Source: Paramacrobiotus richtersi (taxonomy: Eukaryota; Tardigrada; Eutardigrada; Parachela; Macrobiotidae). From it: a stretch of DNA of 20,183 bases. This document shows, piece after piece, positions 10,204 to 20,183 of the stretch. The notes beneath the pieces are model-generated. The model saw nothing but the letters and a program-made list of their open reading frames with translations. It was not told the DNA's origin and did not search any database. Where the stretch lies: the NCBI GenBank assembly GCA_034698045.1, contig JAQGAU010001262.1, positions 1-20,183 of the forward strand. The letters run 5' to 3'. The position numbers and the translations under genes were made by a program. How positions within the stretch are numbered: position 1 is the first letter of the stretch; every line of letters begins with the position of its first letter.

Positions 10204-11060
10204 CTACAACACAATGCAAAAAAAGTTCAGATCCAAAACTAAATCAATTAGCAACAAAACTGAACAGCTATGCTTTCTTCTTTTGGTTACTTTCATTCGA
10301 CTTACGACGTTGTACAGCAGGACGTGCCAATTCACTACGATTTCATCCTAATAACACGTATTACCGTACAGTATTACTCCGGTCAAACGTACTAGGTACT
10401 TAATCGCACCCCGCTTCGCTGCGATAAAAGAATCGAAGGAACGAAGTTAGAAACGATGCCGCACACATAAAATATGCATTATACATAGCGTAGATTGCAG
10501 ATTGCACAACGCGCACTGTTGGCGATCAACAAACAAAACTCTTTTGTTTCGAAAAATGTACTCTTATCTTGATAAAAACTCGGCCATTTTAAAAGTTCTG
10601 CATGCGAAAAATTAATCTGCCTAAAAGGTCACACAAAACAGTTTTCGGTGTTCAACGGTTTTGTGACAAAAGCAATCGACCTTCGCTTCGACCAAAAGGG
10701 TGCGATCCGCCATATGTATTACGCTATTTTGGACTCGTAACTGTAGTATACTCAAACAATACGGATTGTGTGCAATCGCACTTCGCAGTACTGGATGGAC
10801 TGCTGAACTTAAAAAAGCCAATAAAAAAAACCATTACATTAGCGACGCACAAATCTCAAAAGGCTGCCAATTAGTAAGCAAATACCGTTAAAAGATTTGG
10901 AGACAAACCGCATACGCATAAAGAGAACAAGCTGTAAAAACTTTGCCGATATTCAAGCACCGTACTCACACATTCAATGCTACAAATGTACCACGCTTAC
11001 AAATATGCGAAGAAGGTAGCAAATTAAAATGTATGCGAATCAAAACTTTATCCGTGAATT
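10204..11060. other. Non-coding stretch; possible sixth BEACH scrap
   Basis: Contains the motif at 10326. At 10728-10745 the plus strand has ttttggactcgtaactg, which resembles the YESK/SYES core seen in copies 2 to 5, but nothing around it aligns. The two overlapping plus-strand open frames near 10600-10890 have no recognisable features. Confidence 0.35.
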
Positions 11061-11095
11061 AGATTCGCAAAAACCGAATTCCCGACATAGAAAAC
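11061..11095 (-). pseudogene. Possible ALESEFVSC-type BEACH scrap
   Basis: The minus strand has atgtcgggaattcggttttt, close to the gagtcggaattcgtctcctg of copy 2. It lies about 80 bases downstream of a motif copy (11172), as in the other E-type layouts. The frame is lost, so support is weak. Confidence 0.3.
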
Positions 11096-11169
11096 CACTA
11101 TCGATATGCAAGAAACAGAAAGAATACTGCACTAGCCTTAACTCTCTGGAGCTAGAGGATCGCGAAATA

Positions 11170-11290
11170 AAGCCGTTACACTACGACCACTACAGTATAT
11201 CCACATTGACCAAATGTGCCGGCTGCCGAAGTTCGAGGCGAAAGAGCATTCTGATGGTGCGTTTCGAGCTTCTTATGGCCAACAAATGAG
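11170..11290. repeat. Repeat related to 3190-3320
   Basis: See the entry for 3190-3320. It contains the motif at 11172. Confidence 0.5.
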
Positions 11291-12070
11291 TTTTAACCAC
11301 CGCAAGTGATTTGCTAACTTAATCATAATTTTATTAATAATGCCTGCTATCTTTTGTCACCTTGGATAAAACAACAGCTACGCAAAAATATACCAGAGCA
11401 AAACTAATTCCACACATTCCGTACGTGCAACTGTTCAAATGGGATATTAAAAAACATTATGCAGGTCGCGAACGTTATACGTACGTCCTACAATACCTAC
11501 TACAAAACGTCGGGTATCAAAATGATCAAAAACAGTGTAAATATAAGCAAGCAAACTTGCTTTCTTCGGTAGGTCTAGCACATTGCAAGGAAACTAAACG
11601 GAATTGGTGCTATACGTGCCAGTGCACTACCATCTTTTTACACGTACTGTATATCCAGTGATCGACCCACCTGTGTAAGTACTTTGCAGTTAGTTAGCAT
11701 ATCTAAACGAAAATCAGTCGAATATCACAAAAATAAAATCGATACAAGTGCGTATTCCAACATGCACAAACTTTGGCAAAATAATAGAATCAAGACGAAA
11801 ATTAAACTAAACGGATAAAGAACTAAAATACAAAGCACAAGAACAACCAACCCGAAGCAAATAAATAAACAAGGAGCGCATAAGCGATATTACCTGATCA
11901 GGTGACTGAAGCCATCGACATCAATAAAATTATCGGAACGACGTCTTAGCGACTAGCTACCAATCAAAATATAATTTTTATAATAGTTACTGAATTCTAA
12001 AATCCAGAAAACTGGTTAAAAATATTATGAAGGAAAAAAAAAAGATCTGTTGGATTATAATGTAAGCGAA
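11291..12070. other. Non-coding stretch with one motif copy
   Basis: The motif at 11618 (GCCAGTGCACTACCAT) is of the sub-type normally found before the RTYNDL exon, but no such exon follows. The open frame spanning 11362-11661 shows no domain. Nothing else was recognised. Confidence 0.4.
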
Positions 12071-12074
12071 AGGC

Positions 12075-12302
12075 TTGCCGCGGTTCCTACACACAAAATC
12101 ACTAGAAAGTGTCTGGGATAATATACAGGTAGTTGATTTAAAAGACTGTTTAGAACATATAATCCATCAGTTTCCAGAACATCAGCAGAAACCCGATGAT
12201 GTGAACAATGAACAAATTATTGTTACACATACCGTTGTGCGAAAGTGTATAACTGATGATGTGACTTTATTTCATGACTGTATACGTATAACTTATGTAT
12301 AA
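12075..12302 (+). other. Unrecognised open frame, 75 codons
   Basis: Reads SLESVWDNIQVVDLKDCLEH, IIHQFPEHQQKPDDVNNEQ and IIVTHTVVRKCITDD. Composition is balanced and charged, less like a chance frame than its neighbours, but the DNA is as AT-rich as the surroundings. No family was recognised. No splice context was established. It could be a decayed exon of an unknown gene or pure chance. Confidence 0.25.
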
Positions 12303-12756
12303 CAGCTTAGACTTATGCATTCCTTGAATATTGCTGTTTTCTTCGGCTTGAGGGTTCCTGTGTTTGAAATTTGTTTTGACTGGCTTACGTAGCTTCATTT
12401 CCGTTTTGGTCCGATTTTGATGTTTTGGAGTGTGTTTATGCTAGAGTATGTTTTATAATTTGTACTCACATGCCACTGTATTGTGAATTCCTTCGTCTTT
12501 TGTTTTTTTGTACGTCAAATGCAGTATCGAGATGTTAATTCGGTTCATCATACGGAACAATGTAATGCACCGCCATAGTGGCTGTAATACGTACACGACG
12601 TGCGACAGAATCGTAGTGCACTGGCCCAGGTTGCTTCCTTATCCTGTACGTCATAAATGTCGGACTAAACCAGATTACCGTAACCAACATAGAATATTTG
12701 ATCAGTTCTCTCGCTTATCGATACTGATTTTCGACTAACTTTTTGTGATATCGTAG

Positions 12757-12870
12757 GACGTACATATAACGATCTGAACCAGTATCCCGTTGTTACCGTG
12801 GATTTTGGTCAACTAGGAGTCCAGGGAACTGGACTTGACCCTGCAGAGCATTTACCACGATCGCTCCAAA
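12757..12870 (+). pseudogene. BEACH exon remnant (RTYNDLNQYPVFPW type), copy 4, inverted
   Basis: This is the only copy on the plus strand. Acceptor tcgtag; then GRTYNDLNQYPV, a frame change at GTTGTTACC, PWILVN, TAG in place of the tyrosine, ESRELDLTLQS and HDRSK, ending before gtacta. The motif at 12609 precedes it by about 130 bases, so exon and intron were inverted together. A second weak motif follows at 13147. Confidence 0.9.
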
Positions 12871-13486
12871 GTACTAGTAAACTGCCAGAAATAATCAGTT
12901 TATTCGACTCATTAGAGTATGTATTCGCTCTGGAAAAGTTCTGTGAGCTTTTTCTCGCAGTTATTTATTCAAATTTATATTCCGTCCAGGTTAAGGCTTA
13001 ACTATCATACGCATGGTACGGCGTTCTTGTACAGTATTTTGTTTGAATGTCATGAACTGCAAGCAATATTTAGTGGGTAACCGGGGACTGTAGAAGTTTT
13101 TAATAAGCCGTATCAGAATTATAAGGACGTGTAACGTTGTGGTGAAACTATAGTTCACTGGCATGTTGCAGTTGCAAACTTCCTCCTCATAATGTGACTA
13201 ACCAACAGAAAAACTGCATATATATTAAATTCCCTGCTTATTTATTGAGCTTTTTGCTGATGTTGGTGCCAGACTTTTTGTAAGGTTGTATATGTAACAG
13301 ATGATGTTTAGGTTCAGTGCGTTTCGTAAGTCTTTTTTTTTGGATTTCTGGTATTTAATTTCTGAAAGCATGTACTGGAAATTTGCGTTCTGAAGAAAGA
13401 ACCGGGAATTATTTGTACTTCGTTTGTATTACCAGTTTAATTTGCCGTTGCGTAAAACTCGTATAAGTTGCTGGTCAATACTGTAA
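12871..13486. other. Non-coding stretch
   Basis: Contains a degenerate motif copy at 13147 (actatagttcactggca) and no recognised coding sequence. Confidence 0.4.
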
Positions 13487-14165
13487 AGTGTCACACTGCA
13501 TGTGCACAGCTATCCAAAAAGGAAAGCATTGCTGCCAAAATATTAAACGTATGGTAGTTCTCTCTGGGAAAGTCTACGTTATTTCGAAGGTTAGCACAAG
13601 CCACCACACTACGACCCTCGTCACAACTATCGCGTTTTGTTAAGTTTATAAGTTAATTCGTGCACGACTGCTCCGCAACATGATTTATCCTAAATACTGT
13701 ACATACAAGAACAATTACGCGAAAAAATCCCAAATTAAAGCAAAGGTAACAAATGCATGCAACTGTTTAAATAATATCGAAGCTATTAAACGTAACTCTA
13801 CCCTGATGTGATTGCCGCAGTATCGCGGTTCCACCATAAAACGGTGAACGCCGTCCCTCTACTGGCACCGCGGCACTTCTTCATAATAATTATTATTTTC
13901 AACTGATGTGCCAGAATAACAGAAACCTTACATTTTGTGAATCAATATTCTTCCTCGCAAAGCTGTTCGGATATTTCTTTTATGCGGAAGAAGTGTTTCG
14001 TTGACCGCATTATATGAGAATCATAAAGGTCACAGAAAGGTCAAATTTCCGAGCAAGCGATGTAAGAGAAATACGCTTTTTACTCACGAAACGTAGCACT
14101 TTTATCGAAAAAATGCTAATTATTCATAAACCAATCGGTTAACCGGCGAAAAACTATCCATCTCA
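13487..14165 (+). repeat. Repeat module E, copy 3 (longest)
   Basis: The left part matches 5690-6125 and the right part matches 8430-8890, so it links the two partial copies. Contains the motif at 13600 with the shared flank cacactacgaccctcgtcac. Neither flanking BEACH exon (VKELIPEF above 14165, ALESEFVSC below 13487) is recognisable here. Confidence 0.75.
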
Positions 14166-14522
14166 GCATTCGTGCAAGACAAGCAGCACGCTACTACGAT
14201 ATCGATGCTTGTAATCCTTGATGCGTATCAGAAACTGTAGAAAACGTCTAAGTTTCTAACAGATCAATTTTCCCAGTTCATGACGTTTCAGTACAATTTT
14301 GTACCAGACTATCGAAAGATATCGATCACAGAATAAATTACGACCAAAAGATTCTGCTGTAGTCTTTAGACACAACAAAATGTAAACCTCCATGTTAAAA
14401 ATGCAAGGAATGACAACTCAGAAACGTTTGGCCACAACAAACATTTCTAGAATAATTTAGAATCTAGAATATTTCACACGTCTCTAAACAGGTTAACAGA
14501 CTAACTACGTTTATCCATTCAC
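14166..14522. other. Decayed intron downstream (minus strand) of BEACH copy 5
   Basis: No exon recognised. The last 100 bases resemble 9300-9396 and 10010-10096. A weak motif-like ctactacgat lies at 14192. Confidence 0.45.
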
Positions 14523-14642
14523 CTAGGAAAGAGCACTGTAACTGATTGCTCTGCAGGGTCAAATCCAGTTTCTTAATGGACTCGTAACTGACCAAAATTC
14601 GCGGGAACACAGGATACTGGTCCACAGCATTATACGTACGTC
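14523..14642 (-). pseudogene. BEACH exon remnant (RTYNDLNQYPVFPW type), copy 5
   Basis: The most complete copy. Acceptor attgtag|GACG and donor CTAG|gtgaat frame 120 bases, with no stop in the BEACH frame. It reads [32 protein letters not shown], then QLQCSFL instead of YRDLSK because of small insertions. The conserved FPW tryptophan is arginine. The motif at 14778 lies 136 bases upstream. Confidence 0.88.
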
Positions 14643-15819
14643 CTACAATATCGCAAGAAGTCCGTTGTAAAAATTAGTCAGCGTTAACCACAAAAAGTTT
14701 TAAATCTTACAAATTATCCGCAATGAAGCATTGTGGCGTTATAACACAAACAACTTAGAGATGGGAAGGCTTTTCGTGCCAGTGCACTACGATTCTATCA
14801 CGCTGACTGCACATGCTTCGGTGTAAGCACACCTTTTTTTATCCCATAAAGTGATTCAGCTCAACCACAATTTTTGCATTATTAAAATTTTCAAAAAAGC
14901 ATGATAATATTTAAGAGCAGAGTGGAAAGATATCTGGCTAATAAACAACCAATAAAATCAGCGGAAAACGTTTCCGATAATAAACCAGTAAAAGTACTAT
15001 GTAGCTCATTCACTAATTGCACAACCCAAGCAGAAAACTGATAGATCATAGAAGAAAAAGGCCCAATGTCCGTGGAGACTATCGCAATACCACAGAACCT
15101 ATAATAACTCGAAAAATGTTACGAAAAAAACCCGGCAATTCAACCGAAATTCACATCATATTCATGACTCAATAAAAAAGCAAGGCGGAAATACGAAGGG
15201 AAGCAATATAAAGTACACTACGTACTGAAAATCAAAGCACAGTAAGAAATCGTTTTTTTATTCTTTCTTTTGATACACAGTACTTCCTCTTAATTCTGTC
15301 TATATTTAAGTTTGTCTAGCCTTTGCTGCATGGATAAACCAATGCAACTGCCGCAGCACGTCAACGTTTTTGTGTGCATAATACGGTACGCATAAGATTA
15401 TAAAGGCCTGTCGCTTCAGTTAATTATGCTATGGTAATTATCGAGTTTTCAGTTTTGAAATCCGCGGCAGAGTGACCAGTAGACGGCTGTTGATTTATCG
15501 CACTTCTTGTTTTTACTGAAATTATCAAGTGGGCAATCTTCAGGCAGGAGGATTGTTTTGCACGCTAGTTAAGAGCCTGACGAGGCTGGCAGGAAAATGA
15601 CCAAATCTAATAGCATACATATGAAAAAAATGACGGTAAAATATTTTTCAGCCACTGATTTCCCGGCATATTTGAATGCGATCAGAAATATTTCCAGTGT
15701 TCTGTTGCACAGTGGAACGCCTGCGCTGTACGGTTAGCCAGCTAACGCAGATATGTTACAAGAACAATTGTAGTTTGATGGCTACAAAAGGCTGTTCCGT
15801 TATATTTGAATTTTATTAG
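14643..15819. other. Long non-coding stretch
   Basis: Contains the strong motif at 14778 and a weak one at 15766. A tract cactacgtactgaaaatc at 15219 recurs as gtactacgtactgaaaac at 17861. No coding segment recognised. Confidence 0.45.
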
Positions 15820-16520
15820 TAACATTTTCAGCGTCTGGTTGCACATTTAAACGAACGCAGTCAGCATTCTTGCGTGCAGACTGTGGATATTTTATAAGAT
15901 AGTCGTAGTACAATGGCTTCAGTACGTGACACTAACAAAAACACGCAATTAAAATTCAATTCAGTTGCGAATACACTTAATTAGAAACATGCATACATCC
16001 TGATGTCTAGGTTTGTCTTTTTATTGCAATTCCAACAGTCTGCTCACCCAGTTCAAGCAACGTCCAGTAGCGCGTCTACCATAATTTTCATCCCTTCATT
16101 TCGTATTCGTATTTCGCTTACCGCATTTTACTTTCGTGTTGGGCTCTGGCCAGTTTTAATCTACAGTTCTGCCTACCGTAATCTATGTACGAGTACTAAT
16201 AAAACGGAGCCAAGAAATTACATGATGGATGACTATTGTTTTATTCTTTTAGTTATCTATTTTATTTGCTGCTATTTCAAGGATGTTGTTGTGTTTTATG
16301 TATTTATTAAAAGATTCGAAATCTGAACAAAAAACTTTCTTCTGATTTATCTTTGTTTACAGGAATTAAGTAAAGGAAAGTATGTCCACTGCTTTCCTAT
16401 GTTAAATATTTACTGCCAAAACATTTGCTGTCAAGTACCGATTTCATTCGTTTACCGAGGCACTACGGCACAACTGTATACATATTATGACCTTCGTGAA
16501 CCGATTTTCCTAATAAATAG
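15820..16520 (+). repeat. Long repeat module A, copy 3
   Basis: Collinear with 900-1560 and 7540-7990. Contains the motif at 15901, agaaacatgcatacatcctg, cacccagttcaagcaacgtc, gggctctggccag, an actttcttctgatttatc block, ggaattaagtaaaggaaag and a ttatgaccttcgtgaaccg block. The 107-codon plus-strand open frame inside it is not conserved in copies 1 and 2, so it is not a gene. Confidence 0.75.
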
Positions 16521-17215
16521 TCTATCAAGGATAAATCGTCCGTAATGCACATGTTGCGGTCGTTGGTACATACTTCGAATAACATAATTATATACAAAGA
16601 AAAAATTTTGTCACTTTCTTTAATGTTTCCAGCTTAGCTGCTGTGCTTTGCAGTACTTAACTGACAATAATGAATAACTCAAGACATAAACACTGCAATA
16701 ACACCGGTAAAAACAAACAAACTCGCCTCGCGAACACACACTTTACACAATTAGAAAGAGCTCATCCAGTCTACTGCAATCACAAGTACCGAGAATGCAC
16801 ACGGCGTTTCCTCTTTGGATTTCGATACTGATTCGTTGTGACAAATATTCCATTGTGCGTTCTATTTTGTCATTGTTAAATTTTGTCATATCTATTAGCT
16901 AACATTAACGATTAAGTCATTTGCTCTTTTGCTGGAAGAGCATTCAGTGGCACTACGCTATGCTATGGTTAGATGTCCAAACAGTTTAGGCTTATTCAGC
17001 TCCAAAGGGTGCGAGATAAAGACCATCGCTACTATACAAATGAAGTCACCTATCGTAAAAGAAAAAGTGAAACCAGGCTTTTCCTGACAACATATTAATT
17101 TTGTTAACTTGTCTATGAGCTTCGAACGTATGTTGAACTCAGTTTCGGTGATAGCCATCACACTACGGGTTTGCCGACGGTTCTTATGGATCAGTCAGTC
17201 GGGGTTAATTCCCAA
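16521..17215 (+). repeat. Extension of module A copy 3 (matches 1735-1993)
   Basis: From about 16935, agagcattcagtggcactac, ggtttatycagcyccaa-like blocks and atggatcagtcagtcggggt align with the sequence left of the pre-BEACH remnant at 1994. It includes the motif at 17154. The segment 16521-16930 has no recognised match except near 16540 (cacatgttgcggtcgttg against cacgttgcggaaattgcagtcgttg). Confidence 0.6.
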
Positions 17216-17290
17216 CCGTAAGTAACGGTAAGTGCATCAAATCCGCCGAAGAAACATTTGTTTCAACGACCGCCATTTAGATCTCTCGGG
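17216..17290 (-). pseudogene. Possible pre-BEACH exon remnant, copy 2
   Basis: The minus strand reads VSSADLMHLPLLTG up to a CTTACGG boundary, comparable to ISNFEYLMFLNTIAG in neurobeachin. Upstream residues are scrambled. The donor has become ttggga. Its boundary and downstream intron match copy 1. Confidence 0.4.
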
Positions 17291-18021
17291 TACTCCCGTC
17301 ACACACCAATTGTGATGAAACTGCAACGATACCTGGTGTGTTCTGCGTTTGTTTTACTTATAGTCCATTGAAATCTGCAGTCTTGTTGTATGCGGCGTAA
17401 AAATTCTGCCTTTAAACTTGCTCGTTTCGTTATCATTTTACCACCAAAACACGAAACCAAACTAACAATTGTAAGACACAAAAACAACAGGCACACATAA
17501 TCGAAATATCCTAAACATGAAACATGTCACCGAAGTACAAAAACCAAAACAAGTACCGTTATGCATACGCCAAACAACATTACAAAAAGTCCAGTGCAAA
17601 CGCCAACAAACAGCTCTAAATCAAGAAGCAGCAAAATATGCATTTTTCAAACAGGTTACGACCGCAATGTGCCAGTGCACTACGATTTTATTCAGCATTC
17701 CACATTACGCATTACTTGCTTGAACTTCTAGAAATCCACGTTTCTCACAAAATAATTTTTCACAATTTTATAAAAATCATTAATTTAAATTCAAGAACAA
17801 TTCCACAGCATGGCAAAGCGTAATCATATTGATGAACGAATTGCTACCAAGTGGCCATATGTACTACGTACTGAAAACAGAGTAATAAAACCGTGTTTTC
17901 TGTTTCGCATTTCATCATGCAATGTTTGTCGCATCATGCGTCATTTTCGATGCTAGTCACCACACTACCGTTTTTCCTCACGTTCCTCATGGACTATGTA
18001 GTCCGATAATGGAATTCTCAC
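17291..18021. other. Non-coding stretch with two motif copies
   Basis: Motif copies at 17671 (exact GCCAGTGCACTACGATT) and 17956. No RTYNDL exon follows the first. A minus-strand open frame near 17299-17496 starts with a hydrophobic, signal-like run but is not supported by any repeat copy or family match. Confidence 0.4.
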
Positions 18022-18075
18022 CCGTGAGCTCGTCAAAGTCATCGAGAAACCTTTCCACAGCCGTTATTTAGATCT
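18022..18075 (-). pseudogene. Possible pre-BEACH exon remnant, copy 3
   Basis: The minus strand reads AVERFLDDFDELTG up to a good donor CACGG|gtgaga. It shares boundary and intron start with copies 1 and 2; the motif lies about 55 bases beyond the donor (17956). BEACH similarity in this copy alone is poor, so the identity rests on the family of three. Confidence 0.35.
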
Positions 18076-18199
18076 CCCGGGTAGTCCCGTTTCGCACTGT
18101 CCCAGGAATATATTTCGAGCGGTTTTAGGGTAAAGTTCGTGGGAAAATTTCAGTCACAGTTAGTTTTCATCACGCACGGCTTGTGACAAAAGTGCAACG

Positions 18200-18850
18200 T
18201 TAAGACGAAAGCTAGGAGCCGAAAGTGGGTCTACAAGAAGTTGTTTTTTACATCAGCTATGCGCAAAATAATTGCCTGTGTACTATGCCTGCATGCGCAA
18301 AGCATTCAGCTATGTACACAACGGTGTGCCGCGATCCTCTCTGGCCCCTTTGTCCACTGAGCTATTCATGAGACAATGAAAAAACTTTGGAAGACAATTC
18401 TGAATGAGAAAGTTTTTCCGATTTGAGCTTGCGAGACGACAATCGACGTCTTTTCGTCCAGAAAGCTTATCTACCAAAAAAAATCTGGAGAAATCTCAAA
18501 AATGAGTAAATAAATCCAAGAAAACACTTTTTTGAAAGTGTTTATTTACTCATTTTTGAGATTTCTCCAGATTTTTTTTGGTAGATAAGCTTTTGGTAGA
18601 AAAGACGTCGATTGTCGTCTCGCAAGCTCAAATCTGAAAAACTTTCTCATTTAGAATTGTCTTCCAAAGTTTTTTCATTGTCTGATGAATAGCTTAGTGG
18701 ACAAAGGGGTCAGAGAGGATCGCGGCACACCATTGTGTAGCTGAATGCCTTGCGCATGCAGGCGTAGTACACAAGCAATTATTTTGCACATAGCTGATGT
18801 AATAAACAACTTCTTGTAGACCCACTTTCGGCTCCTAGCTGTCGTCTTAA
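18200..18850. mobile_element. Fold-back (long inverted repeat) element with TTAA ends
   Basis: Two arms of roughly 320 bases are reverse complements of each other with only scattered mismatches and one 4-base indel. Examples are ctaggagccgaaagtgggtc at 18212 against its complement near 18835, and aaatctggagaaatctcaaa against its complement next to the apex. The apex lies near 18510-18550 and has an unpaired stretch of about 10 bases on the left arm. Both ends carry TTAA (18200-18203 and 18847-18850), the target-site duplication typical of piggyBac-group elements. No transposase is encoded, so it would be a non-autonomous element. The TTAA could instead be part of the inverted repeat. The arms are far better conserved than the surrounding pseudogene copies, so the element is probably younger. 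It lies 107 bases past UFL1 exon 3, in what would be UFL1 intron 3. Confidence 0.85.
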
Positions 18851-18956
18851 ACAAACCATTTTACACCTTTTGTTCCTCTGATTAACAAAATAATTCGAAT
18901 AATTAATAGAGACACTATAATTATTACTCTAGGTACTTATATACTTATATGCTTAC

Positions 18957-19933
18957 GTGACGTGATTCTTTCGTTCAAGTTATGTTCTTTGATCAATGCC
19001 TGTATTGGTACTGGACGGCAGGAAGCGTTCAGTGCTCCACGCAAAACTGCGCGATGGCGAGCGACCAGCCAATCGGTCAGAATAACTCTAGGGTTATTGG
19101 AATCTTTTTGGCCATGAATTCGTCTTCCCAAATTTTCCGTAACAACCGTCATCAAAAATTCCGCAGGCAAATCGAAGACTATTGTAAGATCGGAAATATT
19201 GATGACACCTTTCTCCTGGAGCCGTTCATTCATGTCATCAGCCAGTGATGCAATATACTCTCTGAAAAAAACCAAAAGTACGATGAAACCGCACTTGCTG
19301 TGCGTAATCGTTAAGCATGCCCGTATGTTGAATTAGCACTTCCTCACTTAAGCAAACAGCTAAGCAATTACCAAATAATTCGCAAATAATAATCCAGGCA
19401 AAATCATGAGAATAACTGTTAGCAATAGAAAAAACAATACTGAGAAGCTACTTTAACGATCGTTTTCTCTATAATTTACGTAACAAGAACCTTACGCGTT
19501 AATCAGCTGCCCCAAAATGAAGCTCAAGGATGGATCGCTTTTGACAATCTCTTTTACAGCTCCTTCAACATGTGACAAATCAACACTGAGAGCCTGCGCC
19601 ACATCGACGATGTTTATTCGTCCACCGCTGACAATAATTTCATCCCGAATTTCACGGTTCAAGTGTTGTGGAGTCAAATATTCCTTGCCATCTGTTGTGA
19701 AAACCACATCCAATAGCTTCATTTTCATCAGATTGGTGACTATCTCAATGCAGTTTCTTTCGGATAACCTGTAAGAATCGGTACGGTAACACAGAATGTG
19801 ACCTCGATCTAAACATACAGTATTTTCCCATAAAACCGAAACGGCCTTCTTACCGCTGTGTCGTGCTTCCTTGCTGGACGCGTTGAAAATCGTTCGCCAA
19901 ACGGCGAACTTCCTCCCAGTCAGATAGTGTCAT
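18957..19933 (-). CDS. UFL1: UFL1, E3 UFM1-protein ligase 1, N-terminal three coding exons (partial)
   Basis: Family role: UFL1 acts with DDRGK1 and CDK5RAP3 at the ER membrane to transfer the ubiquitin-like UFM1 from UFC1 to targets such as ribosomal protein RPL26. Seen here: exon 1 is 19854-19933 (ATG at 19933-19931), exon 2 is 19496-19768 and exon 3 is 18957-19261, read leftwards. Donors are CG|gtaaga, GC|gtaagg and AC|gtaagc; acceptors are cttacag and tttttcag; reading phase is kept across both introns. The product starts MTLSDWEEVRRLANDFQR, then RLSERNCIEIV, TDGKEYLTPQHLNREIRDE, GGRINIVDVAQALSVDL, ILGQLINAEYIASLADD and LVARHRAVLRGALNAS. These follow human UFL1 almost segment by segment from its first residues. 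The 658 coding bases give about 219 residues against roughly 790 in human, so most of the gene is missing. No frame damage is visible. Exon 4 was not found in this window. Confidence 0.95.
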
Positions 19934-20183
19934 TGTGTGCTGTTTCAACTGCGAGCAGCTCAAAATATTGATCCACAAGTTCCAAGGCAAGTTCAATGGA
20001 CGACAATTTGTAGAGCCTTAGAGGTACTTTTGTTTAAGTTTTGTTGAAACAAAATTTTTGATAATTTGTTATTTGATTAACGTAGAGTGTGCTGGGGGTC
20101 GAGAGTACGTCACCACACAAATTAAAATCATTTTACCATACGTAGGCGGAATGGCGTCACGAAGCGCTTCTTGAGTGATCGGT
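19934..20183. other. Region upstream of UFL1 (5' leader/promoter side)
   Basis: This lies 5' of the UFL1 start on the minus strand. A tract ending in gctgctcgcag just before the start codon could be the acceptor of a 5' leader intron, but this is not certain. At the window edge the minus strand is open as PITQEALRDAIPPTY followed by a gtatgg donor-like site (about 20150-20182). It could be the edge of another exon, but it is too short to identify. No TATA box is claimed. Confidence 0.3.

Noticed and set aside
12798-13001. 67-codon plus-strand frame starting MDFGQLGVQGTG
   Set aside because: It is the shifted frame of BEACH copy 4; the true frame reads PWILVN, stop, ESRELDLTLQS.
16003-16326. 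107-codon plus-strand open frame
   Set aside because: It lies in repeat module A copy 3, and the frame is broken in copies 1 and 2; hydrophobic AT-rich composition fits chance.
17299-17496. Minus-strand frame with a signal-peptide-like start
   Set aside because: No family match, no splice or repeat support; the hydrophobic start is easily produced by AT-rich sequence.
19517-19774. Plus-strand open frames opposite UFL1 exons 2 and 3
   Set aside because: They are shadows of the UFL1 exons, whose minus-strand reading matches the family throughout.

Overview
This is eukaryotic (animal) DNA, AT-rich and mostly non-coding, with spliced genes that have GT-AG introns. An ecdysozoan or other invertebrate is the likeliest source. 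The evidence for this is short UFL1 introns of 85 and 234 bp, a decayed chitin-binding (CBM14, obstructor/Gasp-like) gene, and a neurobeachin-type BEACH gene family. I cannot name the species. Most open reading frames in the window are chance or shadow frames.

Right edge (18957-19933, minus strand): the first three coding exons of UFL1, the UFM1 E3 ligase. They are intact and clearly spliced, and code for about 219 residues of a protein that is near 790 residues in human. The exon 4 that should follow was not found anywhere to the left in this window. Immediately downstream lies a 650-bp fold-back element (18200-18850) with two near-identical arms and TTAA at both ends.

Middle and left (about 300-18080): a graveyard of repeated, decaying pieces of one neurobeachin/LRBA-like BEACH-WD40 gene, nearly all on the minus strand. 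The BEACH exon encoding the RTYNDLNQYPVFPW region occurs five times (four minus, one plus). There is one copy of the VKELIPEF exon, two or three of the ALESEFVSC exon, one of the BEACH-to-WD40 linker, and three weaker copies of a possible pre-BEACH exon. Each carries stops, frameshifts or deletions. Intron sequence is repeated with them in at least three module types, so the region looks like an irregular tandem array with a period of about 6.5-8.3 kb. A decayed chitin-binding gene (4322-5160) lies within the array.

The feature I cannot explain from known families is a 15-17 bp motif, roughly ATCGTAGTGYAGTGGC. It occurs about 24 times on both strands between 341 and 17970. It sits in module types that otherwise look unrelated, often 110-170 bp upstream of a pseudo-exon acceptor or about 50 bp past a donor. 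No RNA gene, CRISPR array, transposase gene or intact gene other than partial UFL1 was recognised.
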